Shown one piece after another: positions 1-7,961 of a DNA stretch of 64,000 nt. The stretch is from Halochromatium salexigens (GTDB taxonomy: Bacteria > Pseudomonadota > Gammaproteobacteria > Chromatiales > Chromatiaceae), in the NCBI RefSeq assembly GCF_016653295.1, contig NZ_NHSF01000054.1, forward strand, positions 62,001 to 126,000, written 5' to 3'. Both the position numbers and the translations under genes were made by a program. Each line of letters starts with the position of its first letter. Within the stretch, counting starts at the first letter, position 1. The notes under the pieces were generated by a model, which was not told where the DNA came from, made no database searches, and was given only the letters and a program-made list of their open reading frames with translations.

Positions 1-400
1 CGTGTGTCGATTGTTGTCTTCACGACCCTTTGTTTGGCATCACCCGTCAGTGCCGATTGGCAAAGAATCGATGTACCTGCTGGGTTTCGGTTCTTCGATG
101 ATCAAGGGGTCGAGAGGATGCCTGGCTGCTCGCAAGGCCCGATCATGGAGCCGGGTAGCAGTGGGAATGCCACGCTCGATCAAGAAGATGGGGTCGTTGT
201 CAGCCCTGCCAATGGTGCCTTCTCGTTCTTCGTCGACATGGAGGGCGCGGTCAGCGGGGATCTGTTGATCTACTTCGCTGGAGGCTTACTCGGCCGATCA
301 TGACGGGTCTGGCGCTGGCGGTATTCTGGTCGATACGCGGCTGACAAACCCGTTCGCTGGGTTCGCGAAGGTCTATATTCCTTTTGCTTTCTGTACTGAG
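1..400 (+). pseudogene. broken secreted hydrolase, pectinacetylesterase-like
   Basis: The reading frame enters from the left edge with a signal peptide (IVVFTTLCLASPVSA, then ADWQ) and runs to a stop at 301-303. Coding sense continues in another frame from about 284 (AYSADHDGSGAGG) through NPFAGFAKVYIPF and stays open into the 3' end of the convergent flavoprotein gene. The break lies at about 282-284, where one extra base or two missing bases would restore the frame. The combined pattern (SFFVDMEG, DLLIYFAGG, NPFAGFAKVYIP) resembles the pectinacetylesterase-type alpha/beta hydrolases, whose GGG motif normally sits where the frame breaks. The 3' catalytic half is absent. I read it as a frameshifted, 3'-truncated gene. 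The family assignment is tentative. Confidence 0.45.
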
Positions 401-1939
401 CTAGGGCAGGTTATACCGACCCGGCGCAATGATATTGTCCGGGTCGAACACCTGCTTGAGCTTCCGCACTGTCTGCCAGTAAGGGTCGTCCGCCGAGACG
501 ATCTTGTCCATCATATCGACCCGCGCGCGATACGGCGACAGCCCGCGTTCCTGGACATAAGCCAGCAGCGCATCGGCACAACGATGCGCGCGCGTTGTTT
601 GCTCGTCCTCGCTGCGATCGAACAACAGGTTGATCACCGCGACCAGCGAGGTGGCAGTTTCGATATTGAGCGTCATGTAGAGCCGATGGCCGTGCTCCTC
701 GGCGATGCGCTCCATGCCCGCGACGACGTCCATCACCAGCGCACCATCCAAGGGTAGGGCGGGACTGATGAACAGGACGCCACACTTCGAGCTGTCAAAT
801 TCTTCGACATCCAGGTTGGGGTGCCCGAACTGCCACATCAGATTTTGGATCGGCAGATCGGTCGGTGTTCCGAGCGCGAGCTGATGCAACGGCCGCATGG
901 CATGGATCGCTGCCGCGTTGGCGCGGGCGATGGGCAGGAAGCGCAGTGCATGGGTGACGGCAAAGCCGACATCGAGCAAGCGGTCGGTGACCACCATCAC
1001 GCGCGCGAGCTTGCCGATGCGTTGGCGGATCTCGCGCAATGCGGCGCGCACCTGGCCATGATTGCCGGTCACGGCGGCGAGCGAGGCCCACTCGTTCGGC
1101 GCGAGCAGGTTCAGCACTTGCTCGGACTCGGCCAGCGCTTGGGAAGGCGAGCGCCCGCACGCGGTCTCCAGATACTCGGCGATTCCGTAGGTCAGGGTCG
1201 AGTGGTTCCGAGCCCGGTTGCCGATATGTGTCACTGAGGTTAACAGTCCGTCGCGTTTCAGCCGGGCCAGCCGGTTGATCAACTCGCCCAAGTCTTGCGT
1301 GCGATGCAGCGACAGCGACACCGCGACCTCGCGCGGCCGGCGTGGCCGCAGTCGCAGGCAAGCGCTTGTGACGATACCGAAATTCCCTTGGAAGAACAGA
1401 CCATCGAGGATCGGGCCGAGTCCGTCCGGGTGAAGATGGGCGAGGGGTGAGTCCTCGCCGAGACGCCGGAAGCCGGTCTTGAGGATCTCGCTGGTGCCGG
1501 TGACGATTTCGAGGCCGAACAGGTCTTCGCGGCGCGGGCCGAAGTAGCCGACACCGCGATCGAGGGCGCAGCCGATCAGGCTGGTCGCTCGGCCGGCGCC
1601 GGTGACATTGAAGGTCAGCTCCGGGCAGTGTTCGGCGAGGAAGTCGTGGAGTTGTCCCTGGGTGACGCCGGGCTCGATGACCGCGATGGGGTGATCGACG
1701 GAGATCGCCTCGGCATTGCGGATGCGATTCATGCCGCTGAGGTCGACGAGGGTGTTGCCCTCGGTGACCGGCGAGCGCGAGCCGTAGCCCCAGTTGTGGC
1801 CTTTAGATATTGGATAAAAAGGAGTCGTCTTGTCTTGGCCATGCTCGCGGACTAGCGCTTGGACTTCGGATGTTGAGCGAGGCGACAAGACCATCGCTAA
1901 GCGCTGGTGGAATCCGGTGACATTGCTAGATGCGCTCAT
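401..1939 (-). CDS. FAD-dependent oxidoreductase, VAO/4-cresol dehydrogenase-like
   Basis: About 512 residues with an N-terminal FAD-binding domain of the PCMH/VAO type: YPISKGHNWGYG near residue 45, IEPGVTQGQLHDFL near 90 and TGAGRATSLIGCALDRGVGY near 115. It ends with the typical DPDNIIAPGRY motif that closes the flavin pocket. Enzymes of this family oxidise phenolic or alcoholic substrates with a bound FAD; the substrate cannot be told from sequence. I use the ATG at 1937-1939; a GTG two codons upstream (1945) is also possible and neither has a clear Shine-Dalgarno. There is no signal peptide, so it is probably cytoplasmic. It lies downstream of the terminator of the PEP-CTERM gene, so it probably has its own promoter, and it is not a usual member of XrtA loci. 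Confidence 0.8.
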   Translation of the reverse strand: MSASSNVTGFHQRLAMVLSPRSTSEVQALVREHGQDKTTPFYPISKGHNWGYGSRSPVTEGNTLVDLSGMNRIRNAEAISVDHPIAVIEPGVTQGQLHDFLAEHCPELTFNVTGAGRATSLIGCALDRGVGYFGPRREDLFGLEIVTGTSEILKTGFRRLGEDSPLAHLHPDGLGPILDGLFFQGNFGIVTSACLRLRPRRPREVAVSLSLHRTQDLGELINRLARLKRDGLLTSVTHIGNRARNHSTLTYGIAEYLETACGRSPSQALAESEQVLNLLAPNEWASLAAVTGNHGQVRAALREIRQRIGKLARVMVVTDRLLDVGFAVTHALRFLPIARANAAAIHAMRPLHQLALGTPTDLPIQNLMWQFGHPNLDVEEFDSSKCGVLFISPALPLDGALVMDVVAGMERIAEEHGHRLYMTLNIETATSLVAVINLLFDRSEDEQTTRAHRCADALLAYVQERGLSPYRARVDMMDKIVSADDPYWQTVRKLKQVFDPDNIIAPGRYNLP

Positions 1940-1983
1940 TAACACACTGAATCGATCTGAAAGTTTTACCGGCGCTAAAAAAA

Positions 1984-2003
1984 GCTAGCGCCTAAGCGCT
2001 AGC
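1984..2003 (-). terminator. Rho-independent terminator after the PEP-CTERM gene
   Basis: A perfect 8-bp inverted repeat (GCTAGCGC, loop CTAA, GCGCTAGC) is followed, in the minus direction, by seven U residues (plus-strand A run 1977-1983). It sits 60 bases past the stop codon of the PEP-CTERM gene and so closes that monocistronic unit. The plus-strand side carries only CTTTTAGTTTT, so bidirectional action is possible but weaker. Confidence 0.75.
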
Positions 2004-2063
2004 CTTTTAGTTTTCGTCAATTCCGGCTTATCGAAGAGCCGTTGCGATGACGATCTAGGCTGA

Positions 2064-2864
2064 TTAGCTAGCCCGGCGGCGACGCGAAGCCGTCCAGCCT
2101 AACGCGATCAGTCCCAACCCGATGAGTGCCATGGATGTGGGCTCAGGGACAGGGGTAGAGGCAAAGCGCACTTCCGTTGTTCCATTGAGTGTGCCGGCGG
2201 TAAAATCATCGTTAAGAGCTGGAAGTACGGTACTGGCGCTCTGGAATGCAAGATTGAAAAATGGATCGGGCGCTGTGAAGAAAGTGCCCAAATTCACTAA
2301 ACTGAAATCAGTATCTACGGCAGAGAAGGACTGATTTGCTTGGTTGGTTATTCCGCCACCGAAGTAATTCGTGGCGCTACCAATTAAGGTGTTAGTTCCC
2401 GAATTGGTCGTGACCGTAGGCGTTCCGCCTCCGTTTGTCGCTTCAACGAAGTCTCGGTCTACACCTGAGCCAGCATACATGCTATACGAGACTGAATCGA
2501 TAGTGTAGGAAGGTGCAATTCCACCACCGGCGCCGCCCGATGCCTCGTACTCGAATTCAAACCAGAGGTGATAGTCACCGGTGAAATTTACGCTACTGGC
2601 GTCGAGCCCTCCCGTGAATTGCTCCGCACTGTTCAGATTGATGGTTTTAACTTGGAACCACCCAGTGGCATCAAAGCTAGCAAAGGCGTCGGTCGACGTG
2701 AATCCGGTCGAAAATGTTCCAACGAGTTCATCGCCGGAAAAAGTGTCATCCGTCCCACCGAAATTGACAGGATTGAATTCAAAGACATTGGCCTGGGCCA
2801 AGGGAGCAGCACTCCCAAGGATGAGTGCCATGGATGTGCCTAGAAATGCGTTTTTCGTGATCAT
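2064..2864 (-). CDS. PEP-CTERM sorting-domain protein (exosortase substrate)
   Basis: A secreted protein of 266 residues. The start is the ATG at 2862-2864: CTGGAG lies six bases upstream and the next residues (MITKNAFLGTSMALILGSAAPLAQA) form a signal peptide. The mature part is Gly/Thr/Ser/Asn-rich, low in Cys and Lys, and looks like a beta-rich extracellular domain (FEFNPVNFGG, FTGDYHLWFEFEYEA). The C-terminus is a canonical PEP-CTERM signal: VPEPT, a hydrophobic helix (SMALIGLGLIALGW) and RRRR. Exosortase A is expected to cut at this signal. The opening FEFNP pattern recalls flocculation-associated PepA-like proteins, but weakly. It is monocistronic between the sigma-54 promoter at 2941-2956 and the terminator at 1984-2003. 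Confidence 0.9.
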   Translation of the reverse strand: MITKNAFLGTSMALILGSAAPLAQANVFEFNPVNFGGTDDTFSGDELVGTFSTGFTSTDAFASFDATGWFQVKTINLNSAEQFTGGLDASSVNFTGDYHLWFEFEYEASGGAGGGIAPSYTIDSVSYSMYAGSGVDRDFVEATNGGGTPTVTTNSGTNTLIGSATNYFGGGITNQANQSFSAVDTDFSLVNLGTFFTAPDPFFNLAFQSASTVLPALNDDFTAGTLNGTTEVRFASTPVPEPTSMALIGLGLIALGWTASRRRRAS

Positions 2865-2940
2865 CGGAAACTCCAGAAGTGTTGATGATGAGGTGCCTGA
2901 GGTGACGCTCGTAGTCACGGTAGCGTTCCGTTATCAGTGA

Positions 2941-2956
2941 TGCAAACCCCTTGCCA
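2941..2956 (-). promoter_or_regulatory. sigma-54 (RpoN) -24/-12 promoter
   Basis: Read on the minus strand the site is TGGCAAGGGGTTTGCA. It matches the consensus TGGCAC-N5-TTGCA with GG and GC exactly ten bases apart. It lies 77 bases upstream of the PEP-CTERM start codon, giving a leader of roughly 65 bases. Sigma-54 control of PEP-CTERM genes together with the PrsK/PrsR two-component pair is known from exosortase-bearing bacteria such as Zoogloea. No other gene starts nearby on this strand. Confidence 0.85.
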
Positions 2957-2985
2957 AACGTCATTAATTTTCTTAACTTATTGTA

Positions 2986-3993
2986 TTAGAAGTTTTTCTT
3001 TGCTTTCTTGTGTTTCTCGTGCTGTTGTTGGGAGGCGTCTGTGTAAGGTTTTTTGACGGTCCGAGGGGCTGGTGGTGTCTCCGGTTTGCTAGGTGCTGGG
3101 TGTCGCTGCTGAGGGGGGATGTCCGGCGTTGAGAGACCGCCGAGCGAGAAAAACCGCTTCAAGTCTAGAAAGTCCTGTTGCTGTGGCGGTTGCAACGAGG
3201 CATGAATCGCCTTGCAGTGCGCTAGCACGGTGTCTGTAAGACGATGCGGTTGGCCTTTGCTGACGACGACCATGAAGGGCACCAGCCCGGTCGCCTGAAA
3301 CCGCACACCTGCGCCGAAGACCTGCATCGCCTGCTTGAAGTCCTGCGCCGTGAACGCTGCCCGAAGCGAGTTGAGATAATCGGTTGTAAAGAGTTCCGAT
3401 TGTTGTTCGGCATGTTGCTCGGCGAAGAAGCGCCGGCTTGCTTCGCGCTTGAGGCGGCTGAAGTCGGCAAGATACACGGCACCGTCGGGCTTGAGAACCC
3501 GTGCGGCCTCTTGGAAGCTGGCGGTAAGGGTTTTCTCGTCAGGTAAATGATGCAAGGACATCGTCGACATCACAAGGTCAACCGATTGATCAGCAAAGGG
3601 TTTCAAATCCTGGATGTAGCAAGATTCAAAGCGCACGTTATCTAGCGCAAAGCGTTTTACCGTGTCGGCGGCGAACCCTAGCATGCTCTCCGAGGCATCG
3701 ATGCCGATAAACTCAGCCTCCGGGTTCACCCGCGCGACCTGAGCAAGCTGGTTTGCTGGACCGCAAGCGAGATCAAGCACCACGTCGCCTGGCTTGATCA
3801 GACGACTTAGCTGGAGCGTATGGAAGAGATAGGTCGGCGCAATGACGCCGTCTTCACGTCCCGCGACCATGAATGCCTCGGCTTGGCTGGCGTCGGCCAT
3901 GACCAAATCTGGCTCGGGTATGCGCTGATCCCGCCGCACAGCGAGCAACTCTAGGATTAGGTGCTTGAACAGCCCGACTTGAGGTGCTGACAT
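2986..3993 (-). CDS. class I SAM-dependent methyltransferase, prsT-linked
   Basis: 335 residues from the ATG at 3991-3993, 31 bases after the prsT stop, so the two are probably co-transcribed. Motif I of SAM methyltransferases is clear (VVLDLACGPANQ, residues 71-82), followed by the acidic ribose contact FIGIDASESML and the motif IV/post-I region DLVMSTMSLHHLPDEK. The last 50 residues are Pro/Lys/Gln-rich, basic and probably disordered, which is unusual for the family. The substrate is unknown; its place behind the acyltransferase and PrsT suggests a cell-envelope or exopolysaccharide role. An upstream in-frame start near 4086 would overlap prsT and is less likely. Confidence 0.75.
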   Translation of the reverse strand: MSAPQVGLFKHLILELLAVRRDQRIPEPDLVMADASQAEAFMVAGREDGVIAPTYLFHTLQLSRLIKPGDVVLDLACGPANQLAQVARVNPEAEFIGIDASESMLGFAADTVKRFALDNVRFESCYIQDLKPFADQSVDLVMSTMSLHHLPDEKTLTASFQEAARVLKPDGAVYLADFSRLKREASRRFFAEQHAEQQSELFTTDYLNSLRAAFTAQDFKQAMQVFGAGVRFQATGLVPFMVVVSKGQPHRLTDTVLAHCKAIHASLQPPQQQDFLDLKRFFSLGGLSTPDIPPQQRHPAPSKPETPPAPRTVKKPYTDASQQQHEKHKKAKKNF

Positions 3994-4024
3994 GTTATTG
4001 ATTCTCTTCGTTGAGTCTTCTGTG

Positions 4025-6841
4025 CTATCGCTGTTCCAGCAGTTGTGCGGCCTCTTTTGCCTCCTCGCTGCTAGGGTAGTCCGCAATCAGTGTTTCCAAC
4101 TGGTCGCGCGCCTCTGCCCCGCGCCCAGCGGCAAGCAGAGCCTTGGCCAGATTGAGCTGAATCGACGGCACTTCCGGATTCAGGTCAACCGCTTGTTCAA
4201 AGCTGCTGACGGCAGCGGCATAATCGCCTTGCTCCATCTCGATGCTGCCCTTAGTATCGAGAATTGTACCGGCGTTCGGGGCCAGCTCGACAGCCCGGTT
4301 GGCAAGACGCAGCGCCTCGTCAGTGTCCCGCTGACGGAGTAGCCAGGCGAGATTATTTAGCGCGATCAGGTTATCCGGGCTGCTCTCGAGTAAGTGCTGG
4401 TAAGCAGCGATGGCCTCGCCCTCGCGTTCCATCGCGAGCAGTTGATTCGCGAGCAGTAAGCGCACCCCTTGATCCTGCGGGTGCTCGTCGAGCCACTTGG
4501 AAAGTGTCTCCACCGAAGCCGCTGCGTCGCCTGATTCGTACTGCGCTTGGGCGAGGGCGCCGATGAGGTAACGATCCTCCGGGGCCTGCTCGACCGCGCG
4601 CTGAAAGGCATCTAGCGCGTCTTCGATGCGGCCTTGGTTGTAGGCAATGGCTCCGACACGGCCTAGGACCTGTGGGTTATCCGGGTGCGTTTCCTGCGCC
4701 GGGGCAAGCATCTCGGCGGCTTGTTCAAGCTGGCCGTCCTGCGTCAGCAATTCGACCAGGATCAGCCGCGCTTCGAGATGGTCGGGGCGCAGCGTCAACC
4801 CCTGCTCCAAAGCAGCCCGACCCTCGTCTCGTCGCCCGAGTTCGACCAAGATGCGGCCAAGCAGGAGCGACACATCGGCGGAATCCGGTTGCTGCTCCTG
4901 AAGACGTTGTAGGATCTCGACGGTTGCTTCCCGGTCGCCACTATTCAACAGCGCCAGCGTCATGAGCCGCAGCCAGTCCACCGAGTCGCCATGGGTCTCT
5001 TCGCCCTCGCGCAGCACGGCAACGGCCTCTTCTGGGCGATTGGTTTGTAGATAGATTTCGGCCAAGCCACGCCGGGGTTGCAGGGCTTGCGGATGAGCCG
5101 CGACGGCCTGCTTGAGCAGGTCTTCGGCCTGCTCGGTATCCTCGTTCGCCATGCTGAGTCGGGCGAGATTGGAGAGCAAGCCAAGGTGCTCGGGATAATC
5201 TTCCAGGTACTGGGCTGCCAGCTCACGCGCTTCATCGACACGTCCATCCCGGGCGAGGAGGCCGGTCAAGTTGCTCGCAAGATCGGCTTTTGCGTCGGGG
5301 ACTGTTTCCAGTCCTTCGCGAAACACGGTTTCGGCCTGCTCGGTATCGCCTTGAGCGATGTAAGCGAGCCCCTTGAGATTGTAATAGAGGGCGGGAGGGA
5401 CATCGTCGCGCTGATCGAGTCGCTCGATCAAGGTGAGCGCCTGCTCGTACTCATTGGCACGCAGCCGTTCCATGATCATGGCGATTTCCAGGCGGGCATT
5501 ACCACCTTCGGGGGCTAGCTCAAGCGCGCGTTCCAATTCGCTGAAGCCTTCCTCGCGCTGACCTTCCTGCATCAACGCCAATCCAAGCTGCGCGCGTGTG
5601 GCGGCCGAATCGGGCTCCATCGCGATCACCTTGCGCAGATGATGCAGAGCCTCATCGGCGCGCCCTTGCGCAAGATAGAGGTTGCTCATCATCGCCAGCG
5701 CCGCGCGATCCTCGGGATCGGTCTCCAGCACTGCATTCAGCGCCCGCTCGGCGCGCTCGCTGTCACCATCGCGCAGACGCGTCAGGGCCAACAGGCGGTT
5801 GGCTTCCGGCGAACTGGGGAATTCGCGAGTGTAGCGGTTCAGATAGCTCTCGGCCTGTTGCCAATTCTCCAGCGCATACTGGGTCGCGCCTAGGTAGAAC
5901 ACCGCCGGCATGTAGTTGGGCTCACGCGACAAGGCCTCTTCAAGCGCCGTGCGCGCGCTTTCGTAGTCTTGCTGATAGAACGCGATCATGCCGCCGACAT
6001 AGCTGACCGCTGGATTCTCGCCAGAGCGTTGACGCAATGCTTGCCAGTCTTGCTCGGCGCCTTCGTAATCTTGCTGAAAGATCCGGGTCAGGGCGCGTTT
6101 GAAGCGTGGCGTGAAGGGCTGGTTGGTGGTGTCCACGGCCTTGCCGTAGGCTGCCTCGGCGTCTTCGAGCTGGCCGGCGTCGCGCTCCAGATCACCGAGC
6201 AGTTCCCAGGCGCGGTTGGATTCTGGATCGTGATCGAGGGCGGCTTGCAGGTAGCCGCGCGAGGCTTCTCGATCGTCTTCCAGCAGTTCAACCCAGGCCA
6301 TGCCGAGCAGTGCCTCGGCGTTGGCTGGCTCGAGTTCGAGTGCTTCCTCGAACGTCGAGCGGGCCTCTTCAGTCCGTCCCTGTGTCAGCAGGGCCTGACC
6401 GCGCAGGGTCAGCACCTCGGGCTGTTGCGCGCTATCCGCTAACTCCTCGGGCGCGGTGGCGTCGATGACAAGATCGGTCTTGTCCTGCATCAGCCATGCG
6501 CGCAGGAGCGGCAGACGTAATTGCTCAGGGTCGGCGCCGAGTTCCTGGGCGCGGACCAGCTCGGCCTCGGCCTCGACGGCGTTGCCGGCGGCGAGACTGT
6601 ATTCACCGAGCAGGCGACGCGCCTCGGCCTGCGACGGATCTTGCTGCAGGGCGTTCTTGATCTCGATGATGGCCGTTCGGACATCGCCCTCGGCATAAGC
6701 CTGTTGTGCTTGAGCGACATGCTCCTCGGCTGAGAAGGATGTCTGCCCGCAGGCGGTGACGAAGAGAAAAGCAGCAAACAGCGACTGACGCTGATTGGCG
6801 GTGAGGCAATGATAGATGTTCGTCAGGCTTGCTTTGCGCAT
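4025..6841 (-). CDS. prsT: XrtA/PEP-CTERM system TPR lipoprotein PrsT
   Basis: 938 residues made almost wholly of tetratricopeptide repeats. The start is the ATG at 6839-6841, with AGGA eight bases upstream; a second ATG six codons earlier (6859) lacks such a site. The N-terminus is a lipoprotein signal (SLFAAFLFVTAC) with the lipobox Cys about 30 residues in, followed by some 20 TPR units of 34 residues (for example AEGDVRTAIIEIKNALQQDP and the GDYAAAVSSFEQAVDLNP type). Length, lipobox and location match the PrsT family (TIGR02917-like), a marker of exosortase A systems thought to act at the outer or inner membrane in PEP-CTERM protein handling. It lies between the acyltransferase and the methyltransferase in one minus-strand operon. 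Confidence 0.92.
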   Translation of the reverse strand: MRKASLTNIYHCLTANQRQSLFAAFLFVTACGQTSFSAEEHVAQAQQAYAEGDVRTAIIEIKNALQQDPSQAEARRLLGEYSLAAGNAVEAEAELVRAQELGADPEQLRLPLLRAWLMQDKTDLVIDATAPEELADSAQQPEVLTLRGQALLTQGRTEEARSTFEEALELEPANAEALLGMAWVELLEDDREASRGYLQAALDHDPESNRAWELLGDLERDAGQLEDAEAAYGKAVDTTNQPFTPRFKRALTRIFQQDYEGAEQDWQALRQRSGENPAVSYVGGMIAFYQQDYESARTALEEALSREPNYMPAVFYLGATQYALENWQQAESYLNRYTREFPSSPEANRLLALTRLRDGDSERAERALNAVLETDPEDRAALAMMSNLYLAQGRADEALHHLRKVIAMEPDSAATRAQLGLALMQEGQREEGFSELERALELAPEGGNARLEIAMIMERLRANEYEQALTLIERLDQRDDVPPALYYNLKGLAYIAQGDTEQAETVFREGLETVPDAKADLASNLTGLLARDGRVDEARELAAQYLEDYPEHLGLLSNLARLSMANEDTEQAEDLLKQAVAAHPQALQPRRGLAEIYLQTNRPEEAVAVLREGEETHGDSVDWLRLMTLALLNSGDREATVEILQRLQEQQPDSADVSLLLGRILVELGRRDEGRAALEQGLTLRPDHLEARLILVELLTQDGQLEQAAEMLAPAQETHPDNPQVLGRVGAIAYNQGRIEDALDAFQRAVEQAPEDRYLIGALAQAQYESGDAAASVETLSKWLDEHPQDQGVRLLLANQLLAMEREGEAIAAYQHLLESSPDNLIALNNLAWLLRQRDTDEALRLANRAVELAPNAGTILDTKGSIEMEQGDYAAAVSSFEQAVDLNPEVPSIQLNLAKALLAAGRGAEARDQLETLIADYPSSEEAKEAAQLLEQR

Positions 6842-6901
6842 GGTGCTGATCCTATACATACCGATGAAAACCGCTGAATGTGATGACCGGCCGGCGTTGG
6901 G

Positions 6902-7687
6902 TTAAACGTCAGTCGGCGAGGGCGTTGTTGGGACCGTCAGTTGGCTGCTAACCATCGATAATAGGGCCTTGACCTCGGGTTTCATGTGCTGGAGGAGGCT
7001 GTCGCTGGTGATAAAGAAGGGGCCGCGTTGGCCATGATAATCGACGATATCACCCGCTTGGACGAAGTGGATGCCAAAATATCTCATGTGCCGAGCGAGC
7101 CTGGGCTCCATCATCACCACCACCATCTTCATGCCTCGTTTTAGGCTGATGGTCGCGGAAGCCAAGTACAGGCCGAGGGCGATGTGCGGGAAGACGCGGC
7201 GCTCGGAGGGCGTCAAGGATACAGCTTCCTCACTGACACCATGTGCGGTCTTCGCTTCACCCGGGCGCCGGCGGAAGCGCCCGACGATGGCGAGACGTGA
7301 TAATTCTCCAAAGGTGCTGCGATCGAGTTTGCTGAAGTCGATGATCGTATTGTCCAGGCTGTCGCGACAGTGGCGCTCCAAGGGTAATTGCGGCTCGTTA
7401 CTACTGGATTTATTCAGCACCAGGCGCACGCAACCGGCAAACTCGCCCGAGGGACGGTGCCGCAACAGGCAATGCACCGAATGGGCATCGAATTCATCGA
7501 GTTCCCGGCCATCGGGGAAGTCCGCTTCGTTCTCGAAGTGGAGTTCGTGGCAGTAGACCTGGTACCGAATCCGATAGACCACATCGCGCAGCGCATCGGT
7601 GTTGGCGGGAACGAGTTCGAAGAACTGATTGAAGGCGTCAGCAAGGGAGGGGGCTGTGTCAGTCATCACTAATGTCTCGTCCGCCAT
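6902..7687 (-). CDS. PEP-CTERM/exosortase system-associated acyltransferase
   Basis: 261 residues related to N-acyl amino acid synthase/autoinducer synthase-type acyltransferases (TIGR03694-like). Diagnostic stretches are VVYRIRYQVYCHELHFE near residue 37, CVRLVLNKSS near 85, and the SRLAIVGRFRRR stretch. The catalysed reaction in this subfamily is not established; related enzymes join an acyl-ACP to an amine. It is the first gene of the minus-strand unit with prsT, divergent from the ATPase gene. The start could be the ATG at 7685-7687 or the one seven codons later (MTDTAPS at 7664-7666); the Shine-Dalgarno evidence does not decide. An acyl carrier protein gene at 35474 in the same locus is a possible partner. 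Confidence 0.85.
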   Translation of the reverse strand: MADETLVMTDTAPSLADAFNQFFELVPANTDALRDVVYRIRYQVYCHELHFENEADFPDGRELDEFDAHSVHCLLRHRPSGEFAGCVRLVLNKSSSNEPQLPLERHCRDSLDNTIIDFSKLDRSTFGELSRLAIVGRFRRRPGEAKTAHGVSEEAVSLTPSERRVFPHIALGLYLASATISLKRGMKMVVVMMEPRLARHMRYFGIHFVQAGDIVDYHGQRGPFFITSDSLLQHMKPEVKALLSMVSSQLTVPTTPSPTDV

Positions 7688-7925
7688 GCGGGCATTGTTG
7701 ATCGGTAGGATGGCCTGCCGCTGGATGATTCGGAGAGCGCGGAATCCCTATTGGCATTTCCCCGATGCTTACCACATACTCGCACCAAGGTCCATTGAGC
7801 AGCAGGTGTCAGCATTTTTTACGCCTCTGCCCCGCCTGTTGTTTCAGTCTTTATGCTATTGATAGTAAAGGCAATCTTGATGTTTTCTCATGGTTGTTCG
7901 CCTGCTTGGAGCCTCACCTTAAGGG

Positions 7926-7955
7926 GCCGACGCCAGCCGTGCTTGCGGTGTCGGC
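7926..7955 (+). promoter_or_regulatory. hairpin directly upstream of the ATPase start codon
   Basis: GCCGACGCC and GGTGTCGGC can pair as a nine-base stem with one G-U pair and a 12-base loop, ending six bases before the ATG at 7962. No Shine-Dalgarno is visible in the usual place, so the stem may affect translation of the ATPase. It lies in the 274-base divergent region 7688-7961, which must also hold both promoters; I could not assign their -35/-10 boxes convincingly. Confidence 0.35.
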
Positions 7956-7961
7956 ACGCTG

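Noticed and set aside
7751-7770. Possible third sigma-54 site (TTGGCATTTCC...TGCT) before the ATPase
   Set aside because: The GG and GC elements are 12 bases apart, not 10, and TTGC is absent.
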